A stretch of 64,000 bases of DNA from Adineta steineri (lineage: Eukaryota; Rotifera; Eurotatoria; Adinetida; Adinetidae): NCBI GenBank assembly GCA_905250115.1, contig CAJNOI010000018.1:372001-436000 (forward strand), given 5' to 3'. Below the pieces are notes generated by a model. The model was not told where the DNA came from. It did not search any database and saw only the letters and a list, made by a program, of their open reading frames with translations. Below, one piece after another: positions 47,901 through 62,034 of the stretch (position 1 is its first letter; every line of letters begins with the position of its first letter). A program made the position numbers and the translations under genes.

Positions 47901-49815
47901 TCTTCACAAATTCTGTTATCGTGCGACTGCCTCGGTAATCCAAAACAATTCTTTTATTTTTTTTTCTTATAGTACTGATATGCTCAACGAAACAACATAT
48001 ATCGATGAAAATATATCAAAACAAAATTCTGATACAATTCTTATTAGACTTCAATCGGATGATGATGGTCGATATGGTTTTAATGTTAAAGTAGTTTATT
48101 GAATTGTTTCTTGAAGAAAAACATACGATTTCTTTTTTTTTCCAGGGTGGTGGAGATGAACATACACCATTTGTTATTTCAAGAGTTGCTTTAAATACAC
48201 CGGCTAATCGAGCATTACTTCAAGAAGGTGATCATATTTTATCAATTAATAATATTGATATTCAAAATCATTCACATGATGAAGTAAATTAAATTTGTTT
48301 ATTTATTTTTTTTAAAAATTGAAATATTTAGGTTGTTAATATGATTCGACAATCACGTGAAAGACCATCGGGTGAATTAGAACTTTTAATACGACCTTTA
48401 CAAAAATGTCAATTAACAATAAATAATGATACAGATTCAGAAGATGCTTATGATAATGGTTTATTAAGTTTAAATTCGAAAGATCCTTTAGAACAATCAG
48501 TAGAAACATTACGTGATGATCTTTCCACTGGCCATCTTATTGAACAGTATGAAGTAAGTTAAATATGAAAATGCTGTTATTTTAATACAAAAAAACAATT
48601 TCTTTACTAGATACTTCAACGAAGAAAAGAAGGTTTTACATTCGAAATAGCTACTAGTCAAAATAATTATTATCGTAATCGTTATAAAGATGTTTTACCA
48701 TATGATCAAACACGTGTTATACTTAAATCTAGTTCAGATAGTGATTATATCAATGCGAATTTTATTAATGTAAGAAACGATTTACTTTTTGTAAAAATAT
48801 TATTTTTGTAAATTTAATAGATGCCTATAACATCAACGGATATTGTTAATCGGTATATAGCGACTCAGGGCCCATTACCAACAACATGTGAAGCTTTTTG
48901 GACAATGATTTGGGAACAAGAATGTACATTATTAATTATGTTAACAACTTTATTTGAAAAGTAAACAGAAAAGATTAATTAATTTATAAATATTCACTTT
49001 TTCGTTTAGTGGTCGAATAAAATGTCATCAATATTGGCCAAATGTATTAGAAACAAATGATTATGGTTTATTTAGTATACGTTGTCGACGTGAACGAAAA
49101 GAAAATCAACTTATCTATCGAGAATTTTTATTTTCACATAAAGAAACTAATGAAGAAAGAATTATTTATCAAATACAAACAGAAACATGGCCTGATCATG
49201 GTGTACCCAATGATTTTTCATCTTTTGTTGACTTCGTTTTAGAAATTCGAGAATTAAGAAAATCTAATAATCATTTACCTATTCTTGTTCATTGCAGGTA
49301 TATATATATGTAAATTACAAATAGAAATCGAAGTCCCCAGGGGATAGAATGTATTTTATTAGTTACATAATCGATATAATCTTTTTTTTCTTTTTACATC
49401 ACTGAATATCAATACAAGAGATTGTTGAGAAAGTATTCAGCTGTAAAGAACATATTAGTTTCTTTTTTAAGTAATCATATGAAAGATTTTCGATGTCTTA
49501 TTGAGAGTGTATATAATTAAAAATAAATTTATTATTATTTTTAGTGCTGGTATTGGTCGAACAGGAGTTTTAATTTTAATGGAAACAGCTCTTTGTCTTA
49601 TTGAAACTAATCAACCTATATTTCCACTTGATATTGTTCGACAAATGCGTGAACAACGTTTAGGAATGATACAAACAGCTGTATGAATAATGATCATGAT
49701 AATAATAATAATAATATTCTATCATTTTTTTGTTATTTAGAGTCAATATCAATTTGCATGTGGAGCTGTACTTTATGCCTATGATCAGGGATTAGTACAG
49801 ATAGGCGGCAATTAA
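44926..49815 (+). CDS. PTPN4: FERM-PDZ non-receptor tyrosine phosphatase (PTPN3/PTPN4 type)
   Basis: Eighteen exons: 44926-45258, 45325-45661, 45706-45826, 46601-46694, 46753-46865, 46918-46981, 47038-47073, 47195-47355, 47401-47466, 47520-47819, 47973-48090, 48146-48283, 48332-48553, 48611-48769, 48821-48960, 49010-49297, 49545-49680, 49741-49815 (966 aa). Order: Ser-rich N-terminus; FERM (about 85-385; [41 protein letters not shown]); linker with [13 protein letters not shown] (about 510-610; [20 protein letters not shown]); PTP domain with [21 protein letters not shown] loop [10 protein letters not shown], catalytic [10 protein letters not shown] and Q-loop QYQFACG. All catalytic residues are present. 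PTPN3 and PTPN4 sit under the plasma membrane and dephosphorylate membrane and signalling proteins. Human PTPN4 (926 aa) is similar in size; PTPN3 is equally possible. Confidence 0.93.
45827..46600 (+). other. 774-bp intron of the PTPN gene
   Basis: The longest intron of this gene, in the FERM region. AT-rich with no coding or repeat structure seen. Confidence 0.7.
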
Positions 49816-52800
49816 ACGATAATCAATCTTATATCTTTATTTTGTGTCAGATATTTGTTTTCATATATATATCATACTGTGTATTATGTTATGCTCAAAG
49901 TTCAAATAGGTTTATATATCTATTTGTCACCGTTTATTATTTCTTCTGAAAAAATAATATTATTATGAAGACTACACTATTTTATGGATATAAACAATTC
50001 AAAACTAGAACAGTCTTATGTATGTTCATTTGTATACAAAAAAGATCTTATCTGTTAGGCTTCTTCTTGTTCTTCTTTCTATTGTGTATTTACGCTGCAT
50101 TACTATGTAATTAATTGTATTTGTCGTTTTTTTTTGTTCTATAATTGACTATCTCTCTGTTTTCTGTTTCTTTCTCATACTAATGTGATTTGTTTTCTTC
50201 TTTTTGAATTGATAAGGTATAAGATAAGATAAAAAAAGCATTTTCTTACAACAAGCTGTATTGTCAAGTAAGTGAAATAGCAGACAGATTTTACTCGGTG
50301 GTAGTGTTATTGTTGCATGTGACTATCGACTTGTCATTGTTCATTGAGTTATATATAGTATGATCGTAATTAATTCAATTGATATACCTGAAAGAGTAGC
50401 ATCCAGATGATTTGCATAGCGAATTGTCTATTTATAAGGAAAACGAATCTTTTGATGAAAGATTTCAACAAATTAGACATACTTTTTGATAATAATCGAA
50501 ATATAAGTTATAGAGCATCTGACAGGTTACTGTCCGAGGCAATTTTATATCTATATTGTGATCTATTATCACAAGGACATCTGAACGTATGTGATTTTAA
50601 TAGATTTTTTTTCAATTTCTTTATAATAATTTTAAAAATTGAAATTTAATGAGAAAAGGAAGCAATCGAGAAAGACCGAGAGGGTTCGTCAAGAGCAAAA
50701 AAAAATATATAAAATGAGTTCTATTTTGTATATCCGAAATATCAAATAAACAATGTATTTTTCGATAAGCAATCGTTCAAAAAATGATATCAATAATCAT
50801 CATCGAAATCTTGAAATGTCCATATTTTAATTGTACGTTATTTCTACAATGTACGAATAATTTGATATCATATTTGTAATTAAAATTTAAGTTAAATAAC
50901 AGTATTAATAAATTGCTCAAGGAGACAATGCTACTAATAGAAATGTCTCATTTATTTTATCGTTTATCTCGCTTATGAATATTTCTATTGTTTGAAGAGA
51001 GTCGGAATCATTTATAATATAATATTTCTATTGTGAATGTTATTGAAACGTTCAGTATTCGCTCTAGGAAATTAATGCATAGTTTGTTGTTTAATGGAGT
51101 ACAGATTTTAGAGTAATTACTTTTGCACCAGTTCTCAATAAAGGGCTTTTTGTCTAGTCATTAATTCATCTATTTACATGTCATTGATTCTGGATGAGAG
51201 ATTTTTCAATTATAATAACAGAATTTTGTTAGTTTTTAATATCTCTATCATGTGGTTTATCTATTTAATTCGTATATTCAGATTTACGACGTACGTACAT
51301 CAGTTAAACATGTTTTCTTCCGAGTTGATAGCATTTTTAATGAATAGATACTCGCTACTAGATGTTTTCCTATACATAGAAATATAGAGAAAGTAATATG
51401 AACTAAATGCAACCTTATTTTAATTAAAAATATCGGTAAAGTACGATATAAGAACTTTTGTATGATACTAAATAGGAGCGTTCATTTAAAATATCATATT
51501 AATAAATTGATAATCGAAATTTGACATAGATAGGTTTGTTCTTCGTGACAGGTTATTGTTTTAGAAAAAATAATCAAGAAAAAAAAGTCATAAATTGTTT
51601 ATGATGAATTGTTTTATATATTGCAGATGACATTGTGTATTTATTATATGCAATTTTCTTAGTAGAACACCTACGCCATTCAACAAGCATCTTTGTTAAA
51701 GTCTCATTTAATTAAAGTATAAAAGTCGTAATTCTGATAGGAAAATAAAATTTAGATACAAAACCTCTTATAGTATGTACTTTTTCATTGTTTTTAAAAA
51801 TACTACTTATGATATTATTCTAAATGAGTTCGTTTAATGAATAGAATATACGCGCTGATGAATGATAAAGGTTTGAATAATTTATTTCTGAAGAAACTAG
51901 CGGTTTTTTATCCCTAGATTGATGAACAAAGAAAAAGTATTTTTGTATTTAGACAGATTTTTCGAAATAAGAACTATCCTACTTATTAAAATAAGTTCAA
52001 TATCTACATTCGTGAAATAATAGAATGAGTATTCACTGTGAAGTATAATGTAATGAAAGGAAACAATCAAGAATATTTTAGTATAATGAAACTATAAGTA
52101 TCTTAATTGTACTTATAATTAAGTCTATTATTTTTATATTCCGAGTTTGATAAAAAAAACGAGGTAATCACGTTTATTTTAAAACAAAGTAATAGTTTTT
52201 TTGTCTATATTTAATGGATTTATACACGAAAATTCCATTAACAAATAGTTCGGTTAGTAAACTGAATAGATCATAAATTTAATCGTTTATATAAATAACA
52301 GACACATATAACCCCAAAGCATCATTGCTATAAGCTTTGTTTTTACTCAAATAAATTATTATGAACAATAAAGGTCAGATTAGAAGTTTTACTTTTATTT
52401 AAATATAATTATCAAGTATTATGGAAATTATGATGTTAAATATTTATTTTTGATTACAATCATTAATATATCATTATGTATACATCTTCAATAATATTTT
52501 ATCGTTCTTGTGAAAGTCTAGACAAACCAATATTCAATTATAGTCATCTTAACAGTAAATCTAATAAACTTTGTGTAGGATGATATAAATACATATTTAT
52601 TAGAAATAAGAATTTGTTTACTTTAACAGTTATTGAGTTCAACGCGTTCTTTTCTTATATAATATTTAATAATGATAGTACTTTAGTTCGAGTAAAAAGT
52701 TCTTTTTCTTTCATTGTTAAAGCTATATGATAATAATTTATTTATTAAAATTAAAATTATACTCTATTATTGAATAGAAACAGCTGCACTCGAATGACAC

Positions 52801-55800
52801 CTGTATAAAAGATTTCATCCTATAATTATCAAACCGGAAATCTTAGTATACTCATCATATATATATATTTAGTGTATCCTAGAGTATTTCTTTATAAAAA
52901 AAAGTACAATAAGTTCTTTTACTTCAATCAACTATTTCATTATTTATTTAAAATCAGTCGATATCGATTAATTTGAATAATATTATCATCATGTGATGAT
53001 TGTTTTTTTCTTCATATAAATGTTTACTAATTATTTGGAAAAGTTAAGATAAATCTGATAAGGAAACTTACGGACGACTGACTTTTTTTTCTGTATATTT
53101 ATGTGTTATCGATGATTACACGAATATTATCATTTGCGATTCGATAGACCCCTGCAGATAATATCTGATTGACTGATTGATTGATTTTCCTGATGCGAAA
53201 AGAAGAACGACAAATGATGAAGCATAGGATGTCTGTCGATCGATGTGTCAATATATATGTTGTTCTTCATTTGGCACAACTATAGATGTCTGTTTTCTCA
53301 CTCCTTTTCTTTTATCTCTCTTGTATAGTTTATCCTGAAGTGCTGATATTTATACAGGTGTCTTATGATCCATCGCGTGATTGTACAGAACAAGTTAAGT
53401 TAGGAGTCTGCGTGGTTAGTTGACGATGAATATAATATAAACAGTTGTAAAGAAAAACTGATCACAGCAAGTAGTGTGCATCTGTTATGTTACTGTATAA
53501 ACTAACGATGACAATATCCTCATGAGATGACGATATATATATGTTTAATGCCTGATAGGAACTGGATAAATAAGTATGTAGATTAGACTCTGTTTAATAG
53601 ATAAGACAAAAATAGATTTATATATATTTATTTAATCAAATAGAAATTCTTTTAGGCGTTCGTCTATTATTATTGTAACATATTATAATATTAGCTGACG
53701 TCTAGTTTTATTATCATATGATTTTTTTTAAATGTGTATTTAATAAGAGTAAAATAAGTAGGTAAGAAAATCTTTTTTTCGATATTATTAAGTAAAGTTT
53801 TGTTTTCGCCTATTTGAATATTTTATTATCTTTTGTCGGTTTGTTTTTTAAAATAAAAGAAGAAAAAAAACTTTTGTTCACTCCCTCTAGTTTAAATTGA
53901 AGCGTTGATAAAAAGAAATAGAACAGAAAACGAGAAGTGATGATGTGAAAGCATATCATTACTATCAAAAATGAGGTAAGATCGACTACATAGTGCTTAT
54001 AGTTACTTAGGTACTTTTAAAATTTTCTTTACAAACTTTGAAGACTATCATAAATATTTGATTGAAACGAAAGGTAATCTTTTTATTAATTATGAACGAA
54101 TTAAATAAAGATTATTTTTGTTATAAACATCACAGTGAGGAGACATTCTTAAGCAAATATATATGTCAACCAAAATCAAAGGAAAAAAACTCCAATCATA
54201 GACAACGCTATTATTCTGTGTAAAATAACATAAATTGTAAGAATAGACTTTGATGTGTGTGTGTGTGCTTTTTGTAACTAGACAGATGCAAATCAAGATG
54301 ATATCGATTTACTATTCCAAACATGTCTAAGATTTTTTTAATGTTTTATTAGCAAATAAAAACATATTTTTTTCTTAATCATCGATGATCTCTTCTATTC
54401 ATTAGATATCTTTATATAAATACATCAAGTTCATAACTAATCCTATAAAAAGAAAGACCGTAAGAAGAATAGTAATAAAACAATTGTTAATATTATGTAT
54501 ATATATAGAAAAAAGGTTTCACATACGAAATTCAATATATGTAAAGAATATTGTAATCATCAATGATGTACTTTTGTCGACTTCTTTTTCTTTGCTCAGT
54601 TTCTTTTTCTACGTCGTCATTTGTTTTTTCTTTGTTTTCTGATGGCCAATTTTCGCCCGAACCAAACTTGTCTTACGCATTCTCTCTATTTTCAGTCTCT
54701 TATTCTGTGTCTCAACACAAAGACAATACTATATGTATAGTAAACTAGTTATTGATAAGAATTATAGAAAAAACGAATATTTCTTTTTATACATTATACA
54801 ATTGATTACAATTATTTTTTTATTATGAATACATGTCTTTTACAACTAGTTATTACAATATTTCTTCTTTATAAATAATATAATACTAGTGGTAAGTGTC
54901 AAACAGAGAACATTTTGTCACATCATTGACAGGTTGATCAAAAAATTTTTTAAACCTTTGTCTATTTATTAGTTAGATAAAGTAGAAAATTTTTATTCTC
55001 GTGCTTTAAGTGTATATGTTTCTGGATATAAGCATGTATTTCAATTCTATATTATATCGTGATGAGATCTATAATAATTTTGTTTATTACTATGGCTGAA
55101 ATTGAATCTTGGCACCATACTGGTACTTCAATATATTAAATCAGTTGATCTAGTAGTATATATCTTGAGTTATAGATTGAATTATAATAAGATCTACTTT
55201 CTCCTTCCTTTCCGCTCTGTAGTACTATTGTAATCTGATCAACAGATTCTTGAGATGTAAACGACAAAAAAGAAAAATGAAAAAAAAAATAAGAGGAAAC
55301 TATATAATCTTCTTTGCTTCTTACTAAACAAATGCATACTAAAAGTTTTTTTCCCTCAATGCACTTTAGATCCAATTGAAGACGATCGATCAATCATGTC
55401 AAAACGACACGTTTGTTGCTTGAACTAATATCATAAGAAAACGTTTTTCTTATTCTCTTTTCGAAAATAGAAAACATTCCTATCATATTTCTCTCGAGTC
55501 TATCATACTGAAGTATCATATACCGATAGGGGAATAAGCACAATATTCATTTTTACTACTCTAAAAATAAACCACATTATATTCTCTTTCCTTTCATTAT
55601 TAAAGAATAAATTCCAAACATTTCGAATAACTATATTATCGATATAAATCAAGAATAGGTAATACGAACAAGTTAAAATAATTCTATACTTTATATAACA
55701 CGAAAATTAGTGCGTAACGCCATGTTTCATTCCTTTTTTATTTTATTTTAATGAATGCACAAAATAAATTATTCTTAATAAGGTTTTCTCTTTTTTTTCC

Positions 55801-55997
55801 CATCCAACGATCTTTTTCTCTTCTGCTTCTTAGAGACTTTTATCAGCTGGCTTCAATTTATGAAGCATATTTTTGTTAACTAAGTTTACGCATATGTCAG
55901 CTGCTAATGTTGTTTTTTTAGAATCATTTATTATTCTTTGATAATATCCATCGATCTGTAAATAAATTTTGTAGTGTAAAAAACTCGTCGATACTTC
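49816..55997. other. 6.2-kb gene-poor AT-rich region
   Basis: No exon chain, RNA gene or repeat family could be supported. Isolated frames of 60-85 codons are AT-rich and lack domain patterns. A GT run lies at 54252-54267, and TA or AT tracts are scattered. It probably holds 5' regulatory DNA or 5' UTR exons of the downstream GPCR gene. Confidence 0.6.
54252..54267. repeat. (GT)n microsatellite
   Basis: A short GT run of about eight units. Confidence 0.85.
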
Positions 55998-58676
55998 ATG
56001 ATGATGATTATCAATCAAGCAAATAATAGAAATCATATTTCAACTGAACCAACCCGACTTCTTGCTGATAGTTTATCGAATACAATGCGAACACATGTAA
56101 ATAGTTCACGCACTGGAGAACTTGTTGCCGGAATTATAGTAAGGAAAAGAAAAAGAAAAAAGTTTTTTGCTTTTACAACAAACTTGTTTTTTCTTCTTTC
56201 ATCCGAATTTCAAGTCGTATTCAATCATTATCTTATTAAGTATAATTGGAAATGTCATTGTTGTTACCGCCATATGTCGTGTTCAACGGCTACGTCATCC
56301 AACAAATTTTATACTTATGTCACTTGCGATCGCTGATCTACTCGTCACAACAACAGTTATGATACCGGGATTTATCTATGAAGTAAAACAAAGATGGATA
56401 TTTGGTAGAGTATTTTGTAATGTATGGGTAGCAAATGATATTACATTTTGTACAGCATCTATTTTACATCTAGGTAAATCATATATATATGTATAAAATT
56501 TTTATGAATTAAATCATTTCATATTTTAGTTGCTGTTAGTTTTGATCGATATGTTGCTATTGAAAATCCACTTAAATATAAACAAAAAATGACTAAACGA
56601 ATGATATTTATTATAATTGGTTGTATATGGTTGATAAGTGTTCTTCTTTCATATGGACCTGTCTTATTAGGTTTATATAGTCACATAAAAATTGATCGAC
56701 AATCACCACAATCTGATGAATGTGGTATGAGACCAAATCGTCTTTATTCGATAATATCATCTTCGACATCATTTTATATTCCACTTATAATTATACTTTT
56801 TCTTTATGGACGAATATTTATAACAGCACGAAAACATTCACATGAATTACAAAAACTTGAAAGTATTATTAAGCGTTTACATAGTGATGAAAAATTTGTT
56901 ATAGAAAATACGAAATGGAATAGAAATATCAAAGCTATACGAACATTAGGTAGAAATAAAGAAACTAAAAATTCGAATAACTAAAATAATTGCTTATTTT
57001 TTTTTCGAAGGTATTGTTGTTGGTGTATTTATTGCTTGTTGGTTACCATTTTTTATTATGTATCTTGGATTAGCCTATTGTGATTATAAATGTCTTAATC
57101 CAAATATAGAACGTTATATTACATGGATTGGTAAATTTTTATTTTTTGTTCTATTAAATATTTACCATGGAATTTCAGGTTATGCTAATTCATTCTGTAA
57201 TCCCATGATTTATGCTTTCTCAAATAAGTAAGTTGTTGTATATTATTTCTTACTAGACTATATAATTATTGAGAAAAGAATGCATCCAATTATTTACTAT
57301 TTCCGACAGAAAGAATGAGAGAGAAAACAACTATATTATATATTGTTAATCATTATATTCAGACTTAAATGACAGTAATTCTATAAAATTCTTTTTTTAG
57401 TCTACTAAAAGATCTTATTAGTCACTATTCAATTCCGTATGTCGAGTGTAACATAAAGAACGTGTTCTGTTGCAAATAATTAATTAAGCGGAAAAATACA
57501 GATGCGAATATTTTTGTCCTTGATTATCAACTAGCAAAATATCATAGATAATGAAGAAAACTATTTTTAGTTGCCAGAAATGATTAGAACTGTTATTAAT
57601 AATTCGAAAATTTTGACTCCTTGACATTATATTGTAGTATCTGGAAAAATTAATACATAGTCTTTAAGTTAATCTTTATACATCATTTACAAATGTTGAC
57701 AAAGAAAATATTCGGTATAGATTTCATATAAAGAAAGAATGATAAATATTCTTGATTAGTCTTTATCTCTTATCATTTTTTTTTCTAATACTTTATATTT
57801 ATGGTAAAAAAGAAGAAGAATAGTTTTGTCTTACATATGACAAAAATGATTTATTAATATAATAAGTATTTATCTATTATAAATGGAATAGGCTTTTTCA
57901 TAAAAATGATTTATAAAATTTTATAGTACTCGTCATTTTTTTTGCTTCACTCCATTAATGCAACTATATAATACATATAATTTGCTTATAGAAATCTTTT
58001 TTTTCGCTGTATAATAGAATTAAATGTATCTATATATGGACACAGCACGAAGATCAAGGAAGTTTTTTTTTAGTAGAATAACGCCGTAAAATGTACTATG
58101 AGTTCTCGAAACGATGTTATTAGTCATAAAATATATGGATCGATAATTCCTTTCAATGAGAACATTTTGACCTTATAAAATATCTTAAAAGCACTTATCT
58201 ACATTCATTTATTTAGAGAATTTCGAAATGCTTTCTTTGAAATTCTTCATTATAATAATTATCGATGCTTTTCATGTTCGCCTGGGAATAAAATTCGTAC
58301 ATCTGTCAGTAAATCTACTTATTCTATGAATACGAAATTTACACCACAAATACAATCACGACAAGCAAGTGTTATACAACATTTCGGTCAAATGCCGCGT
58401 GATAGTAGGCTTTCCTATGATACAATACGTTCATCGAAAATCACTAAAAAACCGATATTAAATGAAACTATAAATACACTTGAAATGCAAACATTAACAA
58501 ATCAACATTCGACAACTGAAGCTTTTAAAGAACTTGAACATTTAGTACCAAATGGTATTCCGAGTGAAGCAACAATTTCCGAAATGAGTTCATTACTTTA
58601 TGATCAAGATGATACACGACCTGAATTACTACTTACAAAAAAAACAACAGAACCAATTCATACAAATTATACTTGA
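55998..58676 (+). CDS. Class A GPCR, biogenic-amine-like
   Basis: Six exons: 55998-56138, 56215-56473, 56530-56949, 57011-57130, 57179-57227, 58217-58676 (482 aa). Seven helices are visible. TM1 IIGNVIVVTAI; TM2 LMSLAIADLLV; TM3 NDITFCTASILHL with the amine-binding Asp, then the DRYVAI motif; TM4 IGCIWLISVLL; TM5 SSSTSFYIPL with Ser residues used by catecholamine and octopamine receptors; TM6 FIACWLPFF; TM7 YANSFCNPMIYAF; helix 8 NKEFRNAFF. This set fits octopamine, tyramine, dopamine or serotonin receptors; the ligand cannot be fixed by eye. The first exon gives an N-glycosylatable extracellular tail. Intron 5 (989 bp) is unusually long and contains a possible alternative last exon. Confidence 0.88.
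57401..57479 (+). CDS. Possible alternative terminal exon of the GPCR
   Basis: Inside the last intron, the strong acceptor attctttttttag (AG at 57399-57400) is followed by 79 nt that are in phase with exon 5 and end in TAA. Joined to the preceding exon it would give a short tail ending NIKNVFCCK, with a Cys pair suitable for palmitoylation, and a 355-aa receptor in place of 482 aa. It could also be a chance open stretch; transcripts are needed. Confidence 0.4.
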
Positions 58677-60899
58677 TTATTTATGATATTACAAAAATTT
58701 ATGTTTTCTCATTCCACTAGTCATCCTATTTTTATTTTGTATATGTGCTTTTCATAATGGTGACTATATTGAAAACAATACCGAGTGTATCACATGTCTA
58801 CATAAGACATATATGTATATGAGATTAGTGAATTTTTATTTGTTTATATTTTTCTTACCTTTGAATAATGCTGTTTTGCCTGTTATTTTGTTATATAAGT
58901 ATGAATTTTGTAGATTTTATTTTCAACAAATCAATGACATTTTAACACTGATAGTTTTCATTTTATCTTTTGCAAATTTAAAAAATGATAGTAAATGAAT
59001 ATGACAAGGGTATAAAAGCATAGATAAAATAATTTGTAAATTAGTAGAACATTTTTTCTTGAATGATATTCAATCTACATACTAAACATATATTTATACA
59101 TTGAATTTTATGTTTTTTTTAATCTTATCTCGATTAGTATTGATTGATTTACTCTTATAATATTAATATATGTCAAAATACGAACGAATTTCGTACTCGA
59201 ATATTCAAATGATATGTTGACAAGATAAAGGGTATCTCTTATTTCTTGTTGATTCCTATGCAAATTAGTAGAAAAGACAAACTTTTTGATTAGATTATAT
59301 TAGACAGTAAATTTAATGTCAGATTGTCACATAAACACAACGAAATCTTATTACAATATATTTCATCAATAAAACAAAATTCTTAGAAAGATCTCATATA
59401 CAAATATATATATCATGAAATTTACAAATATTTTTTTAACATTAATTTAAGTGTTCAATTATGCTTTCAAGTATTAGCACATCTGGCATCTACACTTAGG
59501 TGTTTCCTTTTATTGCATAATTGAATTCAAGTTTTAAGTGTAAAATACATACACTATCTGTTACACTCATGATTAAAATGTCGATTTGTAAATATTTATC
59601 AATACTACTAGTTAGTACACTATGTTATGTGAAAAGAATACACATAAAAGATATCAGTCAATAAATAGAGGATCAGCCATTTATATAACAATGATTAGAA
59701 TAGCTATGCTATCACTATGTGACATGAAATAAGCATACTTATATTAAACGTTTATACAGTCCAAGTCATAGTTTTTCAAAATTTATACATAAAAATGCTG
59801 CGTTGACGAGAATCGATAAACAAGTTTTGAGCGAACTTTAACAAATATATTTCGAGAACAGTTTAAATAGTATCGGTAACATCATTATTAACAAATACTG
59901 TTATAGAATGTTATCGAAAGCTTTCTTCGCATCATTCCATATTCATATATGTTCAACTTTCAAGTTTGACATTACTAGAAAATTGAAAGATGGAGTTTTT
60001 TTATTTGAGAAGTTATCCAATAACACATCGAACATTACTTATTATACTCCAGAAATTTCATCTCAAACAAAGGGTATCATTTGGTGAAGTTCTCTTGTAA
60101 GATAATGTCTATATTTATATATACGTTCACATTGTCACTGTAATTTACTCGACATTTTTTCAATAATGTATGATTGAGAAGAGAAAATAAAAGATTTGTG
60201 TTTTGTCAGATTACAGAATACAATGAATGTGATTCTTCGTTTTATCGTATCTCATTCTCACACATCATCAATATCAATGAAGTTTAAAATATTTAACGAA
60301 TAGAATATTAGTTTTTCGAGTGATCGTTATGCAGGAAATAAAGAGAATAATAGAGTATATTTCTTTCGAAACTTATAAGATATATAATTTCCTATAAATA
60401 TATTATATAATAGCATAGTTTTTTGCAGAAATTTTAGAAATCAGAAATTGATTTGTCATTTTTGTTAACAGAATTCAAACTGCAACCATATACAGTAATA
60501 ACGAATTGTTTTCAGTCATTGCCAAAGCGCACACACACATTCTCTCTCTCTTCTCCACTTGTACGAGTCTTGTGTAAGAAATAAAGTAACCAGAATAATC
60601 ATTAATTTATTCAAATTGATTGAAAAAAGAAATTATTCATCCTTAGACATTGCGTCACCATATTGACACGCAATGTCATATTAATATATGAATCATATTT
60701 TGTAATAAGTATGATGAAGTTATTTACTAAAATAAAACAACAACAATATATTGCGAAATACGTCTGTCGACATCTCCATAGATGGATCTACAATTAATGT
60801 CAATGTATTTTTCTCTTTCTTCTACTATCGTAAGAAATAACGAATATAAATAAGTAAATTTTTTGTACGAGATTTTCATCATTCAATCTCTTTTTTACT
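58677..60899. other. AT-rich intergenic region
   Basis: 2.2 kb between the GPCR and the MPPED-like gene. Only short random frames; a CA/CT-rich stretch lies at 60530-60556. No gene is seen. Confidence 0.6.
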
Positions 60900-61704
60900 A
60901 TGGCTAGTAATAATGAATCTAATACGACACGTATTGTGTGTATAAGTGACACACATTCACGTTATCAGTTTGAACTTCCGCCGGGAGATATACTTGTTCA
61001 TGCTGGTGATTTTTCATTAGACGGTCGACAAACTGAAATAGAAGAATTTCTAAAATATCTAAAAGGTTTAACACAATATCGTTTAAAAATATTTATTGCT
61101 GGTAATCATGATTTAACTCTTGAACCGAAATTCTATGAAGAAACATGGAAACGATGGCATTTTAGAGGAAAACAAGATTATGAATTAATCGGACGTTTAA
61201 TACGTGATCCATCATTAGCTACAGAGCATGGAATTATTTATTTAGAACAACAAGAATTTATTGATCCTCAAACAGGATTAAAATTTTTTGGAAGGTAAAA
61301 TTAATTTTCATCAAAAAAACATTGTATCTCAAAATTGATTCTCTTTTGATAGTCCATATCAACCTGAATTTTGTGATTGGGCATTTAATTTACCTGCTAA
61401 TAGTCCTGCAATTAAACAAGTGTGGTCAAAAATTCCTGATGATGTTGACGTACTTATTACACATGGTCCACCTGCAAATATTCTCGATCAAACATATACA
61501 AATGAACATGTTGGTTGTGCTCAATTACTTGTACGTGTTCAAAAAATCAAACCAAAATTACATGTATTCGGTCATATACATGAAGCATATGGTCGTGAAG
61601 AACACGACTCAACTATATTTGTTAATGCCTCAACATGTGATTTACGTTATAAACCTCGTCAACCACCGATTGTTGTTGAATTAGCCGTAAAAGGGACGAA
61701 ATGA
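60900..61704 (+). CDS. MPPED2: MPPED-type metallophosphoesterase
   Basis: Two exons: 60900-61294 and 61353-61704 (248 aa). All metal-binding blocks of the calcineurin-like fold are present in order: ISDTHSRY (D-x-H), VHAGDFSLDGR (GD), IFIAGNHDLTLEP (GNHD), LITHGPP and HVFGHIHEAYG (GHxH). Spacing and the LKFFGSPYQPEFCDWAFN segment are typical of MPPED1/MPPED2 (the 239AB family), which hydrolyse cyclic nucleotides weakly; MPPED2 is in addition low in activity because of a Gly-to-His change at the GHIH-adjacent position in mammals, not resolved here. No signal peptide, so cytosolic. Confidence is high for the family and moderate for the subgroup. Confidence 0.88.
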
Positions 61705-62034
61705 AGTATTAGAATTAACGTTAAGCTTTAAATACATTTATATATATATAATTCAGAATAAAAAGACACGAGAAAGATAGTTACACAATATTGAAAGAAT
61801 GATGATGCACTAAAAATATAATGTTTAGAAGTAAATATTAGTTTTATCGCACAAACAACAGAAAAAGAAAACAAACAACACGAAAGGAAAAAATAGAGAG
61901 AAAGAAAGAAAACAAACAAACAAACAAAAAACGTTAATAAGTTCAATAAAATGATCGAAATTGATGGAATGATAAAAAGAAAAAAGAAATTTTATTTATT
62001 ATTCAAAACCTTTTTCTATTTTTCTTCATACAAA
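61705..62034. other. Convergent 3' region
   Basis: 330 bp. An AATAAA-like signal (minus strand) lies near 61990-62000, about 40 nt past the VAMP stop. An AAAC/AAAG-rich tract occurs at 61860-61930. No gene is seen. Confidence 0.6.

Noticed and set aside
53358..53414. A short exon-like open stretch after tatttatacag with three Cys/charged codons
   Set aside because: It is isolated in the gene-poor region, its only donor is weak, and no neighbouring exon in the same phase was found.
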